Of a DNA stretch of 64,000 bases, positions 41,609-52,470 are shown one piece after another (position 1 is the stretch's first letter; the number at the start of each line of letters is the position of its first letter). Under the pieces are notes generated by a model. That model saw only the letters and a list, made by a program, of their open reading frames with translations. It was not told where the DNA came from and did no database searches. The stretch is from Kalaharituber pfeilii (taxonomy: Eukaryota; Ascomycota; Pezizomycetes; Pezizales; Pezizaceae). The stretch lies in the NCBI GenBank assembly GCA_015179045.1, contig WHUZ01000010.1, forward strand, positions 310,001-374,000, read 5' to 3'. Position numbers and translations under genes: made by a program.

Positions 41609-42862
41609 CAGTGTTCCCAACTGGCCAGGCCTGAAACCGCCTGGGGCGGCCCCGGCGGAGCTTCTGATGGCCTAGGCCGGCCTGGACCGGCCTGGACCGG
41701 CCTGAAACATGCAGGCCGATTCAGGCCATTCAGGCCATTCAGGCCGATTCAGGCCATTCAGGCCGGTTCAGGCAAACCAGTTTGCGCAAACACTACGAGC
41801 ACCACCAGTGTGAGCCTGTGTGCTAAGGTACCTATTTCATTGAAGAGTTCGGTTCACTATGCTATCCGTTTTTTACTGTGTTCTGTATTCAGTATTTTGT
41901 GTTCTCGTTCTGATCATCTAAGTACAGGTAGGCACCTGCGTAATCCCTCTCACACCATAGCGGAGTAAACTACATTCTCCCTCCACTTTTCGCAGTCAAT
42001 ATCTTCTCAATTCCACTTTCTCAGTTTCGCATCTACAGTATCTAAACTCTGTAAAACTGTCTAAGTGCTATTCTGATAATCTTACACGTGTAAGTACAGT
42101 CGCCAGATGACCTGGTGCTGGCTGTATTGTAATGGAAATTACTCAATTCAGTCAATTATTACGTATATTACATTGTCCACAAATATAGATATGTGGCCAA
42201 GGCAGTTCTTCAGCTGCTAATTCGTTGTCGTCATTCAAGGGTATACGCTGATCTTGATGATCAAAGGCCAAAATTCAGTTACTGATTGGTTGATGCTATT
42301 CAGGCTGTTTCAGACGGTCCAGGCGGTCCAGACCATTTAGGCATACTTTTTTAGTATTTAAACCCCGACAAATATGCACGCGTAGGGACTGAGGTCACAT
42401 ACCCGGCTATTCATCTCACCACCTATTATTCTTTCCGCGTGTATTTATTTTGCCCACCTATTCTTCTTTCAAATTGAGGTCACATATCGCGTGTATTTAT
42501 TCACCACCTATTATTCTTTCCGCGTGTGTTCATTTCGCCCAGCTATTACTTTTTCAAATTTAGGTCACATATCGCGTCCATTTATTTACAACTATTATTC
42601 TTTCTATGTGTATTTATTTCGCAGTCTATTATTTTCTCCGATTGAGGTCAAATATCGCATGAGTTTATTTCACCATCTCTCATTCTTTCCAGGTGTATTT
42701 ATTTCGCCACCCATTATTCTTTCAGATACCGCGTGTATTTATCTCACTATCTTTTAGTCTCTCATGTATACAGCGATATTATTTTCACTCTTTGTTCTGG
42801 ACTGGCCTGAATGGCCTGGACCGGCCCAGGCCGACCTCATGGCCGGCCCGTTGGAAACACTG
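41609..42862. mobile_element. Non-autonomous hAT element with GGCC-rich ends
   Basis: CAGTGTTCCCAACTGGCCAG at the left is matched inverted at the right (CGGCCCGTTGGAAACACTG). GACTTAAG is duplicated at 41601-41608 and 42863-42870. An 8-bp duplication and CAGTG tips are hallmarks of hAT. Subterminal regions are arrays of CAGGCC/GGCCTG, usual transposase-binding type repeats. The interior has no transposase gene, only AT-rich tandem repeats. Confidence 0.92.
42395..42755. repeat. Tandem repeat array within the hAT element
   Basis: Units of roughly 38-40 bp carrying CGCGTGTATTTATTT.CC followed by CCTATTATTCTTTC, with an alternating GAGGTCACATATCGCG unit, are repeated about eight times with divergence. 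Confidence 0.7.
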
Positions 42863-42870
42863 GACTTAAG

Positions 42871-43645
42871 GTTGGCCAGCCCTTCCACCAGGTTCCGTCT
42901 GGTACCCCATGGAGCGCCTGTGATTAATCAGGCTACGGTGTACTGCCATTTCTCCAAGAAGTCCGTCTTGAGGTGGCTCGGGGCACCCCGTACATACTCG
43001 TTCCATACCTAGCAGCTCCAGGTCACTATAGTATAGACTATGGAGGTATACACTTGGTGTCTTTTAGCTGATGACATCTGGTAGAGCCTTGACACTACCC
43101 CCTATGCCACTTTGGCAAGTTGAAGTCTTTTTTAGTGGTGCCAGTTGAATTTCAGCTCCCAGTTGACTGTGAGGCCAACCATGCAATCCTCCGGGCCTTT
43201 GATTCCTACGATCAGCGTCTCTGCCTTGTCGGGGTCGACTGCGTACCCTTCCGCTGATGCTGCTGTGGCCAAGGTGGTGCAGTAGTCATCTATGGCTCGT
43301 CAGAGCTTTGGGAGGGATTTATTCGATAGTATACTGTGGAAGTCATCTACGTATGACCTTGTGAAGTGTGTTTGGTCCATCCGTGTGGCTACGGGGGTAA
43401 CCCCAATTGGGAGGGGTACCAGGGACAGTGGTGAACCATGGGGCATGCTGTCAGTCATTTTCCCTATGATATGTTTTTGTCTATCCCAATATAGGTTGAA
43501 TTCGTTGGATATAAGGAAAGCCTGTACAAATGTGGCCAGGTTTTGGTTGACCTCCTTGATGTGGGCTACCACCCTGTCTCTTCTGAGGAAGTTGAGGGTG
43601 GATTTGATGTCATCACTAACTCTAGCCACCCACTCCTTCCAGTGC
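42871..43645 (-). pseudogene. LINE reverse transcriptase fragment (catalytic part)
   Basis: The minus strand reads DSMPHGSPLSLVPLPIGVTP and HFTRSYVDDFHSILS, the RT boxes QGSPLSP and YVDD with both catalytic aspartates kept, followed by LEKWQYTVA.LITGAPWGTR nearer 42900. Stops and frameshifts occur. Confidence 0.85.
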
Positions 43646-44036
43646 TAGTGAGCGGCACGAGCTAGCTCGAGCCGAGCTGGAGGGTGAGCTCGAGCTGACG
43701 TGGCATGAGCTCGAGCCTGGATTGATTATATACATAATATTGACAAACTAAACTAAACTAAGCTAAATTTTCATCTTTCTCACTACTATCAGGTAAATTG
43801 TGCATTTCGAAGTGGTTGGTAGGTCAGAATGAGCTCCAAGTCTCTAATTATTACTATGTTCGGTATTTACAGTTTATGAAATCTTGCACTGGCTAAGCAT
43901 TTTAGCGAGCTGTCAAGAAAAACACAAGCATGATCTTGGCTCGTTTGAGCTCGAGCTGGGCTCGTTTGAGCTCGAGCCAGCTCGAGCTCATGCCAGGCCA
44001 GGCCAGCTCGAGCGGCTCGGCTCGTGCCACTCACTA
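43646..44036. mobile_element. hAT element copy (TAGTGAGCGG type), 391 bp
   Basis: Begins TAGTGAGCGGCACGAGC and ends GGCTCGTGCCACTCACTA. CTCGAGC-rich subterminal repeats on both sides. CCTTCCAG/CCTTCCAC at the edges is a near-match 8-bp duplication. It is almost the same sequence as 54416-54992 without the LINE inserted there. Confidence 0.8.
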
Positions 44037-44625
44037 CCTTCCACTGTAGTCTTGTATCTATTTCCATTAATGTTTGCCTCTATAGATCCTCTGCTTCTCA
44101 TTATAGTCATCCTCTCAGTTGCATATTCTAGAAGAGAAAGTTCTATCTTTGTAGTAAGTCGGCGATAACCTTTTGACCTAGTTTGGTGTCCATGTTGAGG
44201 AGCGTTATTGGTCTCCAGCTGCTACTTAGGTTTCAGGGTTTTCCTTTCTTCAGTATCATGACAATATCAAAGCCTCTAGTGAGGGTATATTCTCCATTTA
44301 TATAGTCTACTATGTTTTCGCGGACTGCCTCCCAGAGGGTTATGCCTTTCAACAGCTTTAGGAGTCCATACTGGATTTCGTCTGGGCCTGGAGCTGACCT
44401 TGATTTCATTCTGATGAGGGCTTTTGTCTATGGCCCTACATGCTTGTTTGCTGTCAAGGGTTAGGCCTGTGGAGGTGAGACATGTAGTAATCTTGTCTAG
44501 TCCTTCTGTGATGAAGTTGCACTAGATGTAAGTGTCAGCAATTTCCTTCTCCATTTCAGGTATACCCATTAGCTCCTTCTGTCTGAATGGGGTCTCTGGT
44601 GAGGCGGAATACATCCCATGGTGAG

Positions 44626-44628
<3 letters not shown>
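44037..44628 (-). pseudogene. LINE reverse transcriptase fragment (N-terminal part)
   Basis: Minus strand: DIVMILKKGKP, then NLSSSWRPITLLNMDTKLGQ and KVIAD, the classical RT boxes preceding the catalytic core in LINEs. Interrupted by stops. Confidence 0.8.
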
Positions 44629-44673
<45 letters not shown>

Positions 44674-46092
44674 ATATCATTACTCGCGTGCCGCCCTATG
44701 GGCTATGGCGAGGGTCTTATTAGAAACAAAAACGAAGACAAAGACAAGCAAACCAGCTAAATACATGTGGTACCCGCGGTGATCCTGCGTAATACGGGAG
44801 GAGAGATAACTAAATACATGTGGCACCCGTGGTGCTCGTGAGTGATGCGGGTGGAAAGGGCCAGTCCGTCCGTCCTACTTCCGTCCCCTGTCCCGTTCGT
44901 ACTGGTCTGCTTTTAACCAACGTCCTCCAAGTCTCACTTTCTCCACCTCGATCTGCTTCTCCAGGTATACCACCACCGAGCTGGTCCTCTTCCTTTCTTC
45001 GACCAGTATAGTCTTCCGTCTGAGCCAGCGAATCCCTACCGTCTTTCCTAACTTGTTGCTCGCTTCCAGCCATTTCCGAACCTTGCCCAAATCCTTTCTC
45101 AGGGCAATACCATGTACAGCGATGCCGTGTGCGGAGGTGGAGGCATCGGGGTGGCTGTGGAAGTTGCGGAGGTGTCTTGGGGGGCCGGGGAGGGGCGCTG
45201 GAGTTTTTTGTGGGACCTGGGGAGGGATCGGGGGTCGGTGGGCTGGTGGGGGGTGGGGGTCTTTCCCCTTGAGGTGGCTTTTGAAGGCTGTTTCTTGACT
45301 CGGCAGCCTTTGTCTCTTCAGGGTGGAGAGGGGGGGTGGTGGCGCAGTCTCAGGGGGCCCCCCAGTGCCGGGTGCCTTCTTCGGAAGTGGGAAGGATCCC
45401 GCTGTAGCGGCTATCTTCTCCGCCTCTTTGTCGTTGAGCTGTCACTTCAGGGCGTATGGGACCTGGGGAGATGGCGCCTTCCCTTTGCGTTTCTTGTTGG
45501 GCGTCTCCCGTGGCGGTGGAGAGCTGGAACCCGATGGCTGCGGTGTCTGTGTAGGTGGTGGGGCCCCTGCCGGGCGGGTATCTATGCACGTGACCGGACT
45601 GAAACCCAGTGTCTGTGGTGGCGGTGGCGGTGGTGGCTCTGTTGAATCCACCGGAGTGATGGCGGAGTGATGGCGAGGTATATATCGGTCCATGTCTCTG
45701 TCTTGCTCCACTCATCGTCCTGGAATTTGATTACTACGTACTCCCCTTTTCCGTGGATTCCGTTGGAGACTGCACGAGTACAACTGCCATAACGACGCGG
45801 CTATGATGCCCAAATCGAGGTCTACTTCGTCTAGCTTGTCCCTCACGTCTTCCCAATCCGAAGGCATGTCGGGGGAGGGAGACGGACTTCGGGGCGGGGG
45901 AGGAGGCGGTGGGGGAGCGGCTGTCCGTGTCTTCTCCGGCATCTTATTGGTCGTCTGGGTCGCGTCTTGGCAAAGGCAGGGGTGTGGTTGATGTGCTTGC
46001 AAGGAGGTGGTGAGCTGACGATTCCTCGCGATTTTGCCCCTCGGGGGAAAACCGCAGTGTCGGGTATTTGAGAAAGAAAATTAGATCAAAGT
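44629..46092 (-). mobile_element. ORF1-only LINE (family 1)
   Basis: From right to left: start TTTGATCTAATTTTCTTT (same as at 61668), 5' UTR with GGTTTTCCCCCGAGGGGC, ORF1 (46002-44875, frameshifted), 3' UTR with GACGGAAGTAGGAC and ACATGTATTTAG, family-1 terminus and about 43 T at 44629-44672. Both ends match the copy at 61650-62989, so this is a complete short element and not a truncation. Confidence 0.82.
44875..46002 (-). pseudogene. LINE ORF1 (gag-like), frameshifted
   Basis: The N-terminus has PPPPPPPPRSPSPSPDMPSD and WEDVRDKLDEVDLDLGIIAA, then a Pro/Thr-rich middle, and a C-terminal core MGKVRKWLEASNKLGKTVG, IRWLRRKTILVEERKRTSSV, VVYLEKQIEVEKVRLGGRW and YERDRGRK. The C-terminal core is the best conserved part among copies and likely binds nucleic acid, as ORF1 proteins of LINEs do. 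At least two frameshifts occur between 45090 and 45720. Confidence 0.75.
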
Positions 46093-46558
46093 GCTCAGCG
46101 CGCTGAGGGCTTTCGATCTATGTAGGTTTCAGCGGGGGGAGCGTTGTGGTTGTGGAGTCGCTTCCAAACGCTCGTCCTGTGGTGGTTGTTATCGGTGCCA
46201 TGGTGAGGATATCCAGCACCGCCACCACAGGCACCGGGGCTAAGCCCTACACTCACCCCCGAGGAACAAATTCAACCACCAGTCACCCGGAAAAGAAAGG
46301 GCAAAACACCGTCCCCCAGGGACCCGTACGCGATAAAACGCCAACTCAATAGCGAGGAGGCAAAAAAGATCGCCGCGGCCACACCGGCTGACCCCCCTGA
46401 AGGCCCACCACCCGCCACCAGCCCCGCTCCAGACACCACCGGCACACCGGCAGGCAACACGCTCGCTGCCACGCCCGCCGCCACCACCAACAAGACTAAG
46501 CCGTCGAACTTCAGACGCCACCCCCGAGCATCCGCCACCAAAACAGGCCTCGCATTCA
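46093..46558 (+). pseudogene. LINE ORF1 fragment
   Basis: The plus strand reads TRKRKGKTPSPRDPYAIKRQ, LNSEEAKKIAAATPADPP and, near 46530, NFRRHPRASATKTGLAF, matching the ORF1 middle at 62270-62570. It stops where the ankyrin sequence begins, so its insertion or deletion removed the front of the ankyrin gene. Confidence 0.7.
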
Positions 46559-47089
46559 GCAATTGTGCAGCTGCTTGTTGCATGTAAAGGTGTGGATGTC
46601 AACTCTAAGGACAATTCTGGCAAGACTCCTCTGTCATGGGCAGCACAGAATGGGCATGAGGGAGTTGTGCGACAGCTTGTTCAGCAGGAGAATGTGGACC
46701 CCAACTCAAAGGACAATTCAGGCAGGACGGCACTGTCATGGGCAGCGGAAAAGCGGCAGCTGGAAATTATACAATTGCTCCTTAGTAACGATAGTGTGGA
46801 TGCCAACTCTCAGGATAATTTGGAGCATACCCTCCTATCATGGGCTTCACGATATAGACGTTATGCATTCCCAATCGTGCCACTGCTTCTTAAGCATCCT
46901 GGTCTGGATGTCAATTGCCGGGACAACTCTGGTAGGACAGCGATATCATGGGCAGTGGAAAAGCGGCAACTGCCGATTGTGCGACTGCTCCTTACCCACG
47001 CCAATATAGATGTGAACTCGAAGGACAGTTATGGCAACTCACCGCTATCATGGGGTTCACGATATAACCGTCATGCCATTGTGCGGCTG

Positions 47090-47516
47090 TGTTACGGAGT
47101 CTACGATGATGTAGCTAAAGTGAGGGTGTAACTTAGGACAACGCTTGAAGCTTGACCATCTCTCGAAGGCAGAAGGTCCTCCTTATGTAGCCAGCTCCCC
47201 GCGCATGCCCTCTGTCTGTTCTATTGCTTATGCTATCTATGCTTAACAATCGATATCAATGTTTAACAATCAATAACAATGCTTAACAATCAATAACAAT
47301 GCCTGAGGCTGTGCACAACAAGCCTACGCGTACTCTTGCCACTCAGTGGCGCAACTCACTCAACCATGTGCTCCGCTTGTGATACGCTTCCGTGACCCGA
47401 CCCGTCAATTGTATTGCCCTGCTGTCGCTATCGGTTGATCAGGCCGAATGGTCACTAGCAGCCTTACGGGTCAACTCAGGTGGATATCCCCAGCATCTCT
47501 GGGTAGGCCCGTGACA
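47090..47516 (+). repeat. Solo LTR in the ankyrin gene
   Basis: Starts TGTTACGGAGTCTACG and ends GGTAGGCCCGTGACA, with GGCTG duplicated at 47085-47089 and 47517-47521. It contains short tandem CTTAACAATCAATAACAATG units near 47230-47300. A related LTR piece lies at 31354-31437. Confidence 0.9.
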
Positions 47517-49314
47517 GGCTGCTTGTTCAGCATCCTGGTATAGATGTCAATTGTAGAGATAGCTTCGGCATGACGACGTTGTCATGGGCAGCGGAAAATG
47601 GGAATTTGGAAATTGTACAAAGGGTACTTGAGTTTGAGAATGTGGATGCTGACATCAGGGATGATACTGGCAGGACGCCGCTTTCAAAAGCTGCACAGCA
47701 CGGGCATGAAGCAATTGCGCGACTGCTAGTTGAGCGCAATGATGTGGACGCCAACCCCCAGGACAATTCTGGCAAGACAGCTCTTTCATGGGCAGCAGAG
47801 AATGGGCATCAGGCAATTGTGCGATTGCTTGTTGAGCGGAATGATGTGGACGCCAACTCCCAGGACAATTCTGGCAAGACAGCTCTTTCATGGGCAGCAG
47901 AGAATGGGCACCAGGCAATTGTGCGATTGCTTGTTCAACGAGACCGTGTGGATGTCAATTCCAAGGACAACTCCAGCCAGACGCCGCTATACGGGGCAGC
48001 AGCGCAGGGGCACGAGGCAGTTGTGCGATTGCTTCTTGAGCGCGAAGATATGCATGCCAACTCAAAGGACAATTCCGGGAGAACACCACTGTCACGAGCA
48101 GCACAATATGGTCATCTGGAGACAACCGTGCGACTACTTCAGCGCCAGGATGTGATTGCCGACTCGAGAGACAATTCTGGCAGGACTCCTCTGTCGTGGG
48201 CAGCAGAATATGGACAGGATGCAGTTGTGCGACTACTTCTTGAACGCGAGGATGTGAATGCCAACTCCAAGGACCATTTCGGCCGGACTCCGCTTTCTAT
48301 GTCTGCGCGAACTGGGTGCGAGGCTTGTGTGCGACTATTTATTGAATATGACGGTGTGGATGTCAACTGCGCAGATAACTGCGGTAGGACACCACTCGCA
48401 TGTGCCGCATCAAATGGGCACGATGCAATTGTGCAACTGCTTCGTGAGTGCGACGGGGTGGACGCTAACTTGAAGGACTACTCCGGGAGGACACCACTCG
48501 CATGTGCCGCATCAAATGGGCACGATGCAATTGTGCAACTGCTTGGTGAGTGCGAAGGGGTGGACGCCAACTTGGAGGATAATTCCGGTAGGACACCTTT
48601 GTCATGGGCGGCTGGAAATGGGCATCTGAGGGCCCTTATGCAACTACTGATCGAAGGCCAGCATGTGGATGCCGACTTAAGAGATAATTCTGGCAGGACG
48701 CCTCTATCATACGCAGCAGAGAATGGACACGAGGAAATAGCAGGACTTCTTGCTAGGCGAAGGGGTGTAGATGCCAACTCCAAGGACAACTCTGGTCAGA
48801 CGCCACTGCACTGGGCAGTAGCGGGAGTGGACCGGGCAGCAGCGGGAGCGTGCGAGACAATGGTGCAACTGCTTCTTGAACAGGAGCATGTGGATCCCAA
48901 CTTGAAGGACAATTCCGGTAGGACACCACTGGCAATGGCAGTGGCAACGGGGCAAGTGGCAATGGTGCGAGTGCTTCTTGGGCACGATAATGTGGATGTT
49001 AACGCAAAGGATTATGCTGGCAGGACCCCGCTTGCATTGGCAGTAGAATGTGAGCATGAGCCAATCACACGATTGCTTCTTGACCGAGGAGATGTGAATA
49101 CGAACTCCAAGGACAATTTTGGCCAGACCCCATTGTTATTAGCTGCTCGCATTGTGGAGACAACAATTGTTCGACTACTTGTTCAACGACCGGATGTGAT
49201 TGCTGATTCCAAGGACAATTCCGGCAGGACGCCACTGTCATGGGCAGCAGAGACTGGGAATGAGGGCTCGGTCTGGCACCTTCTTGTGCGCCCCGATGTG
49301 AATGTCAACGCCGA

Positions 49315-49868
49315 TTTTTTTTTTTTTTTTTTTTTTTCATTAATCGCATGCCGCCCTATGGGCTATGGCGATGTTTAGTTACATGTGAGGTATATGGAAA
49401 ATAAGGAGAAATAAGACAGTAAATAAGGAATCCCTCCCTTTTCCCGACTGACTTCCGATCCCCCTACTCCTTCGTCGCCCATTCCAAAATTTCCGCCAGA
49501 TTCGTGTCTTTGTCTGGGTGTCTGAGTCCTTTAGCTCCGTCTTTGAGTTTTCCTTTCCATACCTGGCATTCGTCCGTTATGTGCTTTAGGTTTTCCAGCG
49601 CTCTGCCGCACCATCGGCACTCCGGTAAGTCGGCTTTCCCTATGCTGTGTCTCCACTCTTTGAGGCCCTTGTTGCCGAGGATCCCCGCTAGTGTGGAGAT
49701 TCTTCTTCGATTGTCTATTCTCTGTAGGGGTCTGTAGGATAGTCCCAGGCGATTCCGTTCCTCGGCCCTGAGGCTTTTGGCTTCCTGTCTTAACCCTGCC
49801 TCCGTGACCGTGTCGTCTTCGTACTGTATGGCTGTGCCTATCTTGGCTGCCGTGTCCGCCCTGGTGTT
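49315..49868 (-). mobile_element. LINE family-1 insertion with intact ORF2 end
   Basis: ATGTCAACGCCGA is duplicated at 49302-49314 and 49869-49881. The minus strand is open from the 5' end: KIGTAIQYEDDTVTEAGLRQ, LSYRPLQRIDNRRR, CRWCGRALENLKHITDEC (CCHC) and EILEWATKE, then 3' UTR and a terminus of the ATCGC/GCGAT type with a T run. It is young. Confidence 0.93.
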
Positions 49869-49927
49869 ATGTCAACGCCGAGGATAACTGTGGCAGAACG
49901 CCGTTAACATGGGCAGAGTACGAGAAA

Positions 49928-49965
49928 CATTTTTTCTTTTTTGTATTCATGTAACCCCACTTCAA
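49928..49965 (-). mobile_element. LINE family-2 micro-insertion in the ankyrin gene
   Basis: ATTTTTTCTTTTTTGTATTC and ATGTAACCCCACTTCAA are the reverse complement of the family-2 end. AGAAA occurs at both edges and removal restores the ankyrin frame EYEKDEAVVQ. Confidence 0.7.
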
Positions 49966-50101
49966 GAAAGATGAGGCAGTTGTGCAGATACTACGCCAAT
50001 GTTTGGGGTATAATAAGCCAGGTATAATTGTTGTCTGGCCCAGACTATTATTTCCAACCTCTACCCACGTTTGGCCCTAAGGTGTAATGTGATGTCAGAC
50101 T

Positions 50102-50178
50102 GTTTTTTGTTTTTTGTTTTTGTTTTTTGTTTTTTATGTCAGTGATTGCGTCCCGCCCTGTGGGCTATGGCAATGTGG
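50102..50178 (-). mobile_element. LINE family-1 terminus with ATTGC/GCAAT stem
   Basis: T/G-rich tail, ATGTCAGTGATTGCGTCCCG and GGGCTATGGCAAT. The outer stem has changed on both sides to ATTGC/GCAAT. Confidence 0.75.
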
Positions 50179-50192
50179 TTGAATAGGGGATA

Positions 50193-50255
50193 TTTTTTTT
50201 TTTTTTTTTTTTTTATTTCATTAATCGCATGCCGCCCTATGGGCTATGGCGATGT
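50193..50255 (-). mobile_element. LINE 3'-terminal micro-insertion
   Basis: T run and ATTTCATTAATCGCATGCCG...GGGCTATGGCGATG, flanked by the 14-bp TTGAATAGGGGATA at 50179-50192 and 50256-50269. It lies just beside the terminus at 50102-50178, so one LINE tail has landed in another LINE's 3' region. Confidence 0.92.
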
Positions 50256-50269
50256 TTGAATAGGGGATA

Positions 50270-50426
50270 ATTATGGAAGTGAAATAGGTATAGCTAGAGA
50301 ATCCCGTATCAACAAAAGCGTGGCACTTGCAATATTCTGACACCTTTCCATCCAGTCCAACAGGGTCCCGAGTGGGTCCGTGTCCCCTTCGTCCTCTTTC
50401 GGTGGTTTGAGCAGCACGTCCTGTAG
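50270..50426 (-). pseudogene. LINE ORF2 extreme C-terminus
   Basis: Minus strand: LLKPPKEDEGDTDPLGTLLD and WMER, similar to the ORF2 tail EERGDGDPLRTVIDLMKEP at 34510-34560. Interrupted at 50427 by a hAT end. Confidence 0.6.
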
Positions 50427-50507
50427 TAGTGAGCGGCTCGAGCTTAAGACAGCCAAGATATGCTAGTGTTTCTCTTGACGGCTCGCTAAAATGATGGCTC
50501 ACTAAAA

Positions 50508-51165
50508 TAGTGGTTATCAGTTATGCGTTACGTTACGTTACGTTAGGTAACTCATGTCAATCAACTAAGCCTAAGTGAGAGGGAGTAGCTGATTTCCCCC
50601 ACGTAACTCACGTTACCGTTGCATATCGTCACATCCGTAACATCACCATGCCCCGTACCTTGTTTCCAGCATCCAAATAACTAGTCTCTCGATTTCGTCG
50701 TTTGTCCATGCAAGGTTACTAGTTTGCTTGCTCATGGGAGTAGCAGAGCACGGAGTAGCAGAGCGTGAAGTAGCAGTGTGTGAACTTGCTGCTGTTGTAG
50801 CGGACATTTACTGACTCATGGTGATAGAAGCTGGCGAGCTCTCAGTAGATTGAATATGCTCATGAAATGGTAGATTTAAGACGTGTCCTGCATATGCATC
50901 TGTTGTTCAAATCTTGCTAATTTAGGTAAAAGTAGTCAGAAACCCCTGAGCTTAGCCGAAAACAGGTTGCATATCCTTGTCGTTACCCAGAGTTACGTGA
51001 AGTTATGGCGGTTACGCGACGATTTGGCAACGTGATCATCGTTACGTCGCGTAACGAAAATCGGTGGTTTCAGGTAACGAAATCAGCCAATCAGAGCGTT
51101 TGCTTATGTCATGTTACCTAACGTAACGTAACGTAACGCATAACTGATAACCCTGATAACCACTA
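50508..51165. mobile_element. MITE with GTTACGTTACGTTACG inverted repeats (658 bp)
   Basis: Left end TAGTGGTTATCAGTTATGCG plus TTACGTTACGTTACGTTAGG; right end is the inverted match with a 9-bp duplication (GATAACCCTGATAACC). No coding capacity. A clear target duplication was not found. Confidence 0.8.
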
Positions 51166-51358
51166 ATGTTCAGCCAGCGCACAGTTTCATAGTTAACTGT
51201 AAATACTGAATATGGTAATAAATTAGAGACTCAGAGGTCATTCCAACCTGCTAACAAGTTCTATAAATATTAAAAGTGATTCAATTACATAGACCTATAT
51301 CAAGTCTGTTATGTTTAATATCTCTAGGAGATAAGTTGTATATTTTAAAAGTGTATTT

Positions 51359-51560
51359 CAGGGGACGGAAGTAGGACGGACGGACTGGCCCTCTGAGTTT
51401 TAGATATTTCCCTTTCCCGCATCACGTAGGACTACCGCGGGCAACACATGTAGCTAGTGGGTGCGATCGTTTTGACTTCTTTTACTTTCATTAATAAAGA
51501 CCCTCGCCATAGCCCGTAGGGCGGCATGCGAGTAATGAAATTAAAAAAAAAAAAAAAAAA
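51359..51560 (+). mobile_element. LINE 3' UTR insertion (ORF1-only type)
   Basis: GGGGACGGAAGTAGGACGGA, GCGGGCAACACATGTAG and the family-1 terminus with A tail, flanked by AAAAGTGTATTT at 51347-51358 and 51561-51572. Confidence 0.92.
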
Positions 51561-51970
51561 AAAAGTGTATTTATAGGCTTCTCTATTCTTTTTATTTCTT
51601 TGAAATTTTTTTCTCTTTACCAGTATCCAATATCAAGACTTTAGAACTCATACTATACTTCGAAACTGTTAATCCTCATACTACACTTCAAGCACTTTAT
51701 CAATATAGTAACCAATTCTACCTCCATTTGTGATGCCTTTCTTATCAGCCTAGCTAGCTGATATTCTTTAGTTAAAGACCAGCATACTATTTTGAACTGT
51801 CATTATTATAGTTATCTGTATAAAAGATATATGATTTTGTGGTAAAAAGTATTAGATACTGAGTATAAGATTTTATGTATACATTATTCTAAGACTTGGC
51901 AGATATAGAGCTATATAATAATGGTATCTATATTACTTTACCATTTTTAAAAGTCACATGCATTACTTCT

Positions 51971-52156
51971 TGTTACGGGCGTGAGGGGCTCGGCTACGCT
52001 GGGCCCGGAGGCCAGGTGTTACGGCTAAGGGGTGTATATGGCGGGCCGGAAGGTGTATATACGGCGGGCCGAAACGGCTACGGAGGTGTGTAGGCTGCGG
52101 GCCGAAATGGCTACGGTGGAGCGCGCCCACACTACGGTCGCGGTGAACCCGTAACA
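51971..52156 (+). repeat. Short LTR-like unit
   Basis: Begins TGTTACGGGCGTGAGGGGCT and ends GAACCCGTAACA. Its first part matches the start of the gypsy LTR at 5770 and 63196 (reverse complement). At 186 bp it is much shorter than the full LTR. No 5-bp duplication was found. Confidence 0.65.
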
Positions 52157-52296
52157 TGAAAGAAATTGAAAAACAGAAAAACATAAAACGTAAAGCATAC
52201 CACTACCTAGTACGAGCAGTGATCATACCAACTAATAGTCTCGCCAAACCGCCATAGCCCTCAGGGCGGCACGCAGTCAATGATATAAAAACACAA

Positions 52297-52470
52297 CCAG
52301 ACAAGGATACGAACATCGGGGAGATACTGGAATGGGCAGGGCAGGAGTGATTATTAGCATTTATTTTATTCGTTATACCTGTAATTAACTAGTTTATTTA
52401 TACCTCACCATAGCCCTTAGGGTGGCATGCGAGTAATGAAATAATAAAAAAAAAAAAAAAAAAAAAAAAA
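52297..52470 (+). mobile_element. LINE family-1 3' end inserted in an older LINE tail
   Basis: Encodes the last ORF2 codons PDKDTNIGEILEWAGQE and TGA, the 3' UTR and terminus. TGATATAAAAACA.AA is duplicated at 52281-52296 and 52471-52486, the A-rich end of an older LINE terminus. Confidence 0.88.

Larger units (their letters stand above)
39165..44628 (-). mobile_element. Large LINE copy (family-2 type end) with nested insertions
   Basis: The 3' end is at 39165-39230 (poly(T), CACGTGACCCCGCTTGCAGC, TATTCGCCATGGCGAGG). The ORF2 zinc motif lies at 39390-39480, RNase H at 40857-41600, the post-RT region at 42871-43000 and RT at 43100-44628. Insertions: a LINE family-1 copy (39544-40844), a hAT (41609-42862) and a hAT of another type (43646-44036). 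The 5' end is cut by the ORF1-only LINE at 44629. Confidence 0.75.
46559..50080 (+). pseudogene. Ankyrin-repeat protein C-terminal region, interrupted pseudogene
   Basis: More than 25 ankyrin repeats of the form GRTPLSWAAENGHEAIVRLL plus LEREDVDANSKDNS (34 residues) are readable at 46559-47089, 47522-49301 and 49882-50080, ending with a non-repeat tail and TAA at 50078. Neighbouring repeats are extremely alike, including at the DNA level. In fungi such arrays commonly form the C-terminal sensor part of NACHT/STAND NLR-like proteins; here the N-terminal effector and NTPase parts are absent, replaced at 46558 by a LINE fragment. A solo LTR (47090-47516), a LINE (49315-49868) and a micro-insertion (49928-49965) break the frame. 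The frame is otherwise open, so loss was recent. Confidence 0.85.
50427..51970. mobile_element. hAT element copy, interrupted
   Basis: Starts TAGTGAGCGGCTCGAGC and continues with the interior of the element at 25155 (AATAAATTAGAGACTCAGAG, TTCTATAAATATTAAAAGTG and others). A MITE (50508-51165) and a LINE 3' end (51359-51560) are inserted. The right end was lost at the LTR beginning at 51971. Confidence 0.7.

Noticed and set aside
44629..44672. Long T runs as transcription terminators
   Set aside because: They are the A tails of minus-strand LINE insertions, shown by the adjacent terminus and by target duplications at sister sites.
45112..45670. Plus-strand Gly/Trp-rich frames
   Set aside because: Reverse-strand shadow of the proline-rich part of LINE ORF1.
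47527..48789. Several antisense frames over the ankyrin array
   Set aside because: Products of the 102-nt periodic sequence; the sense frame gives clear ankyrin consensus.
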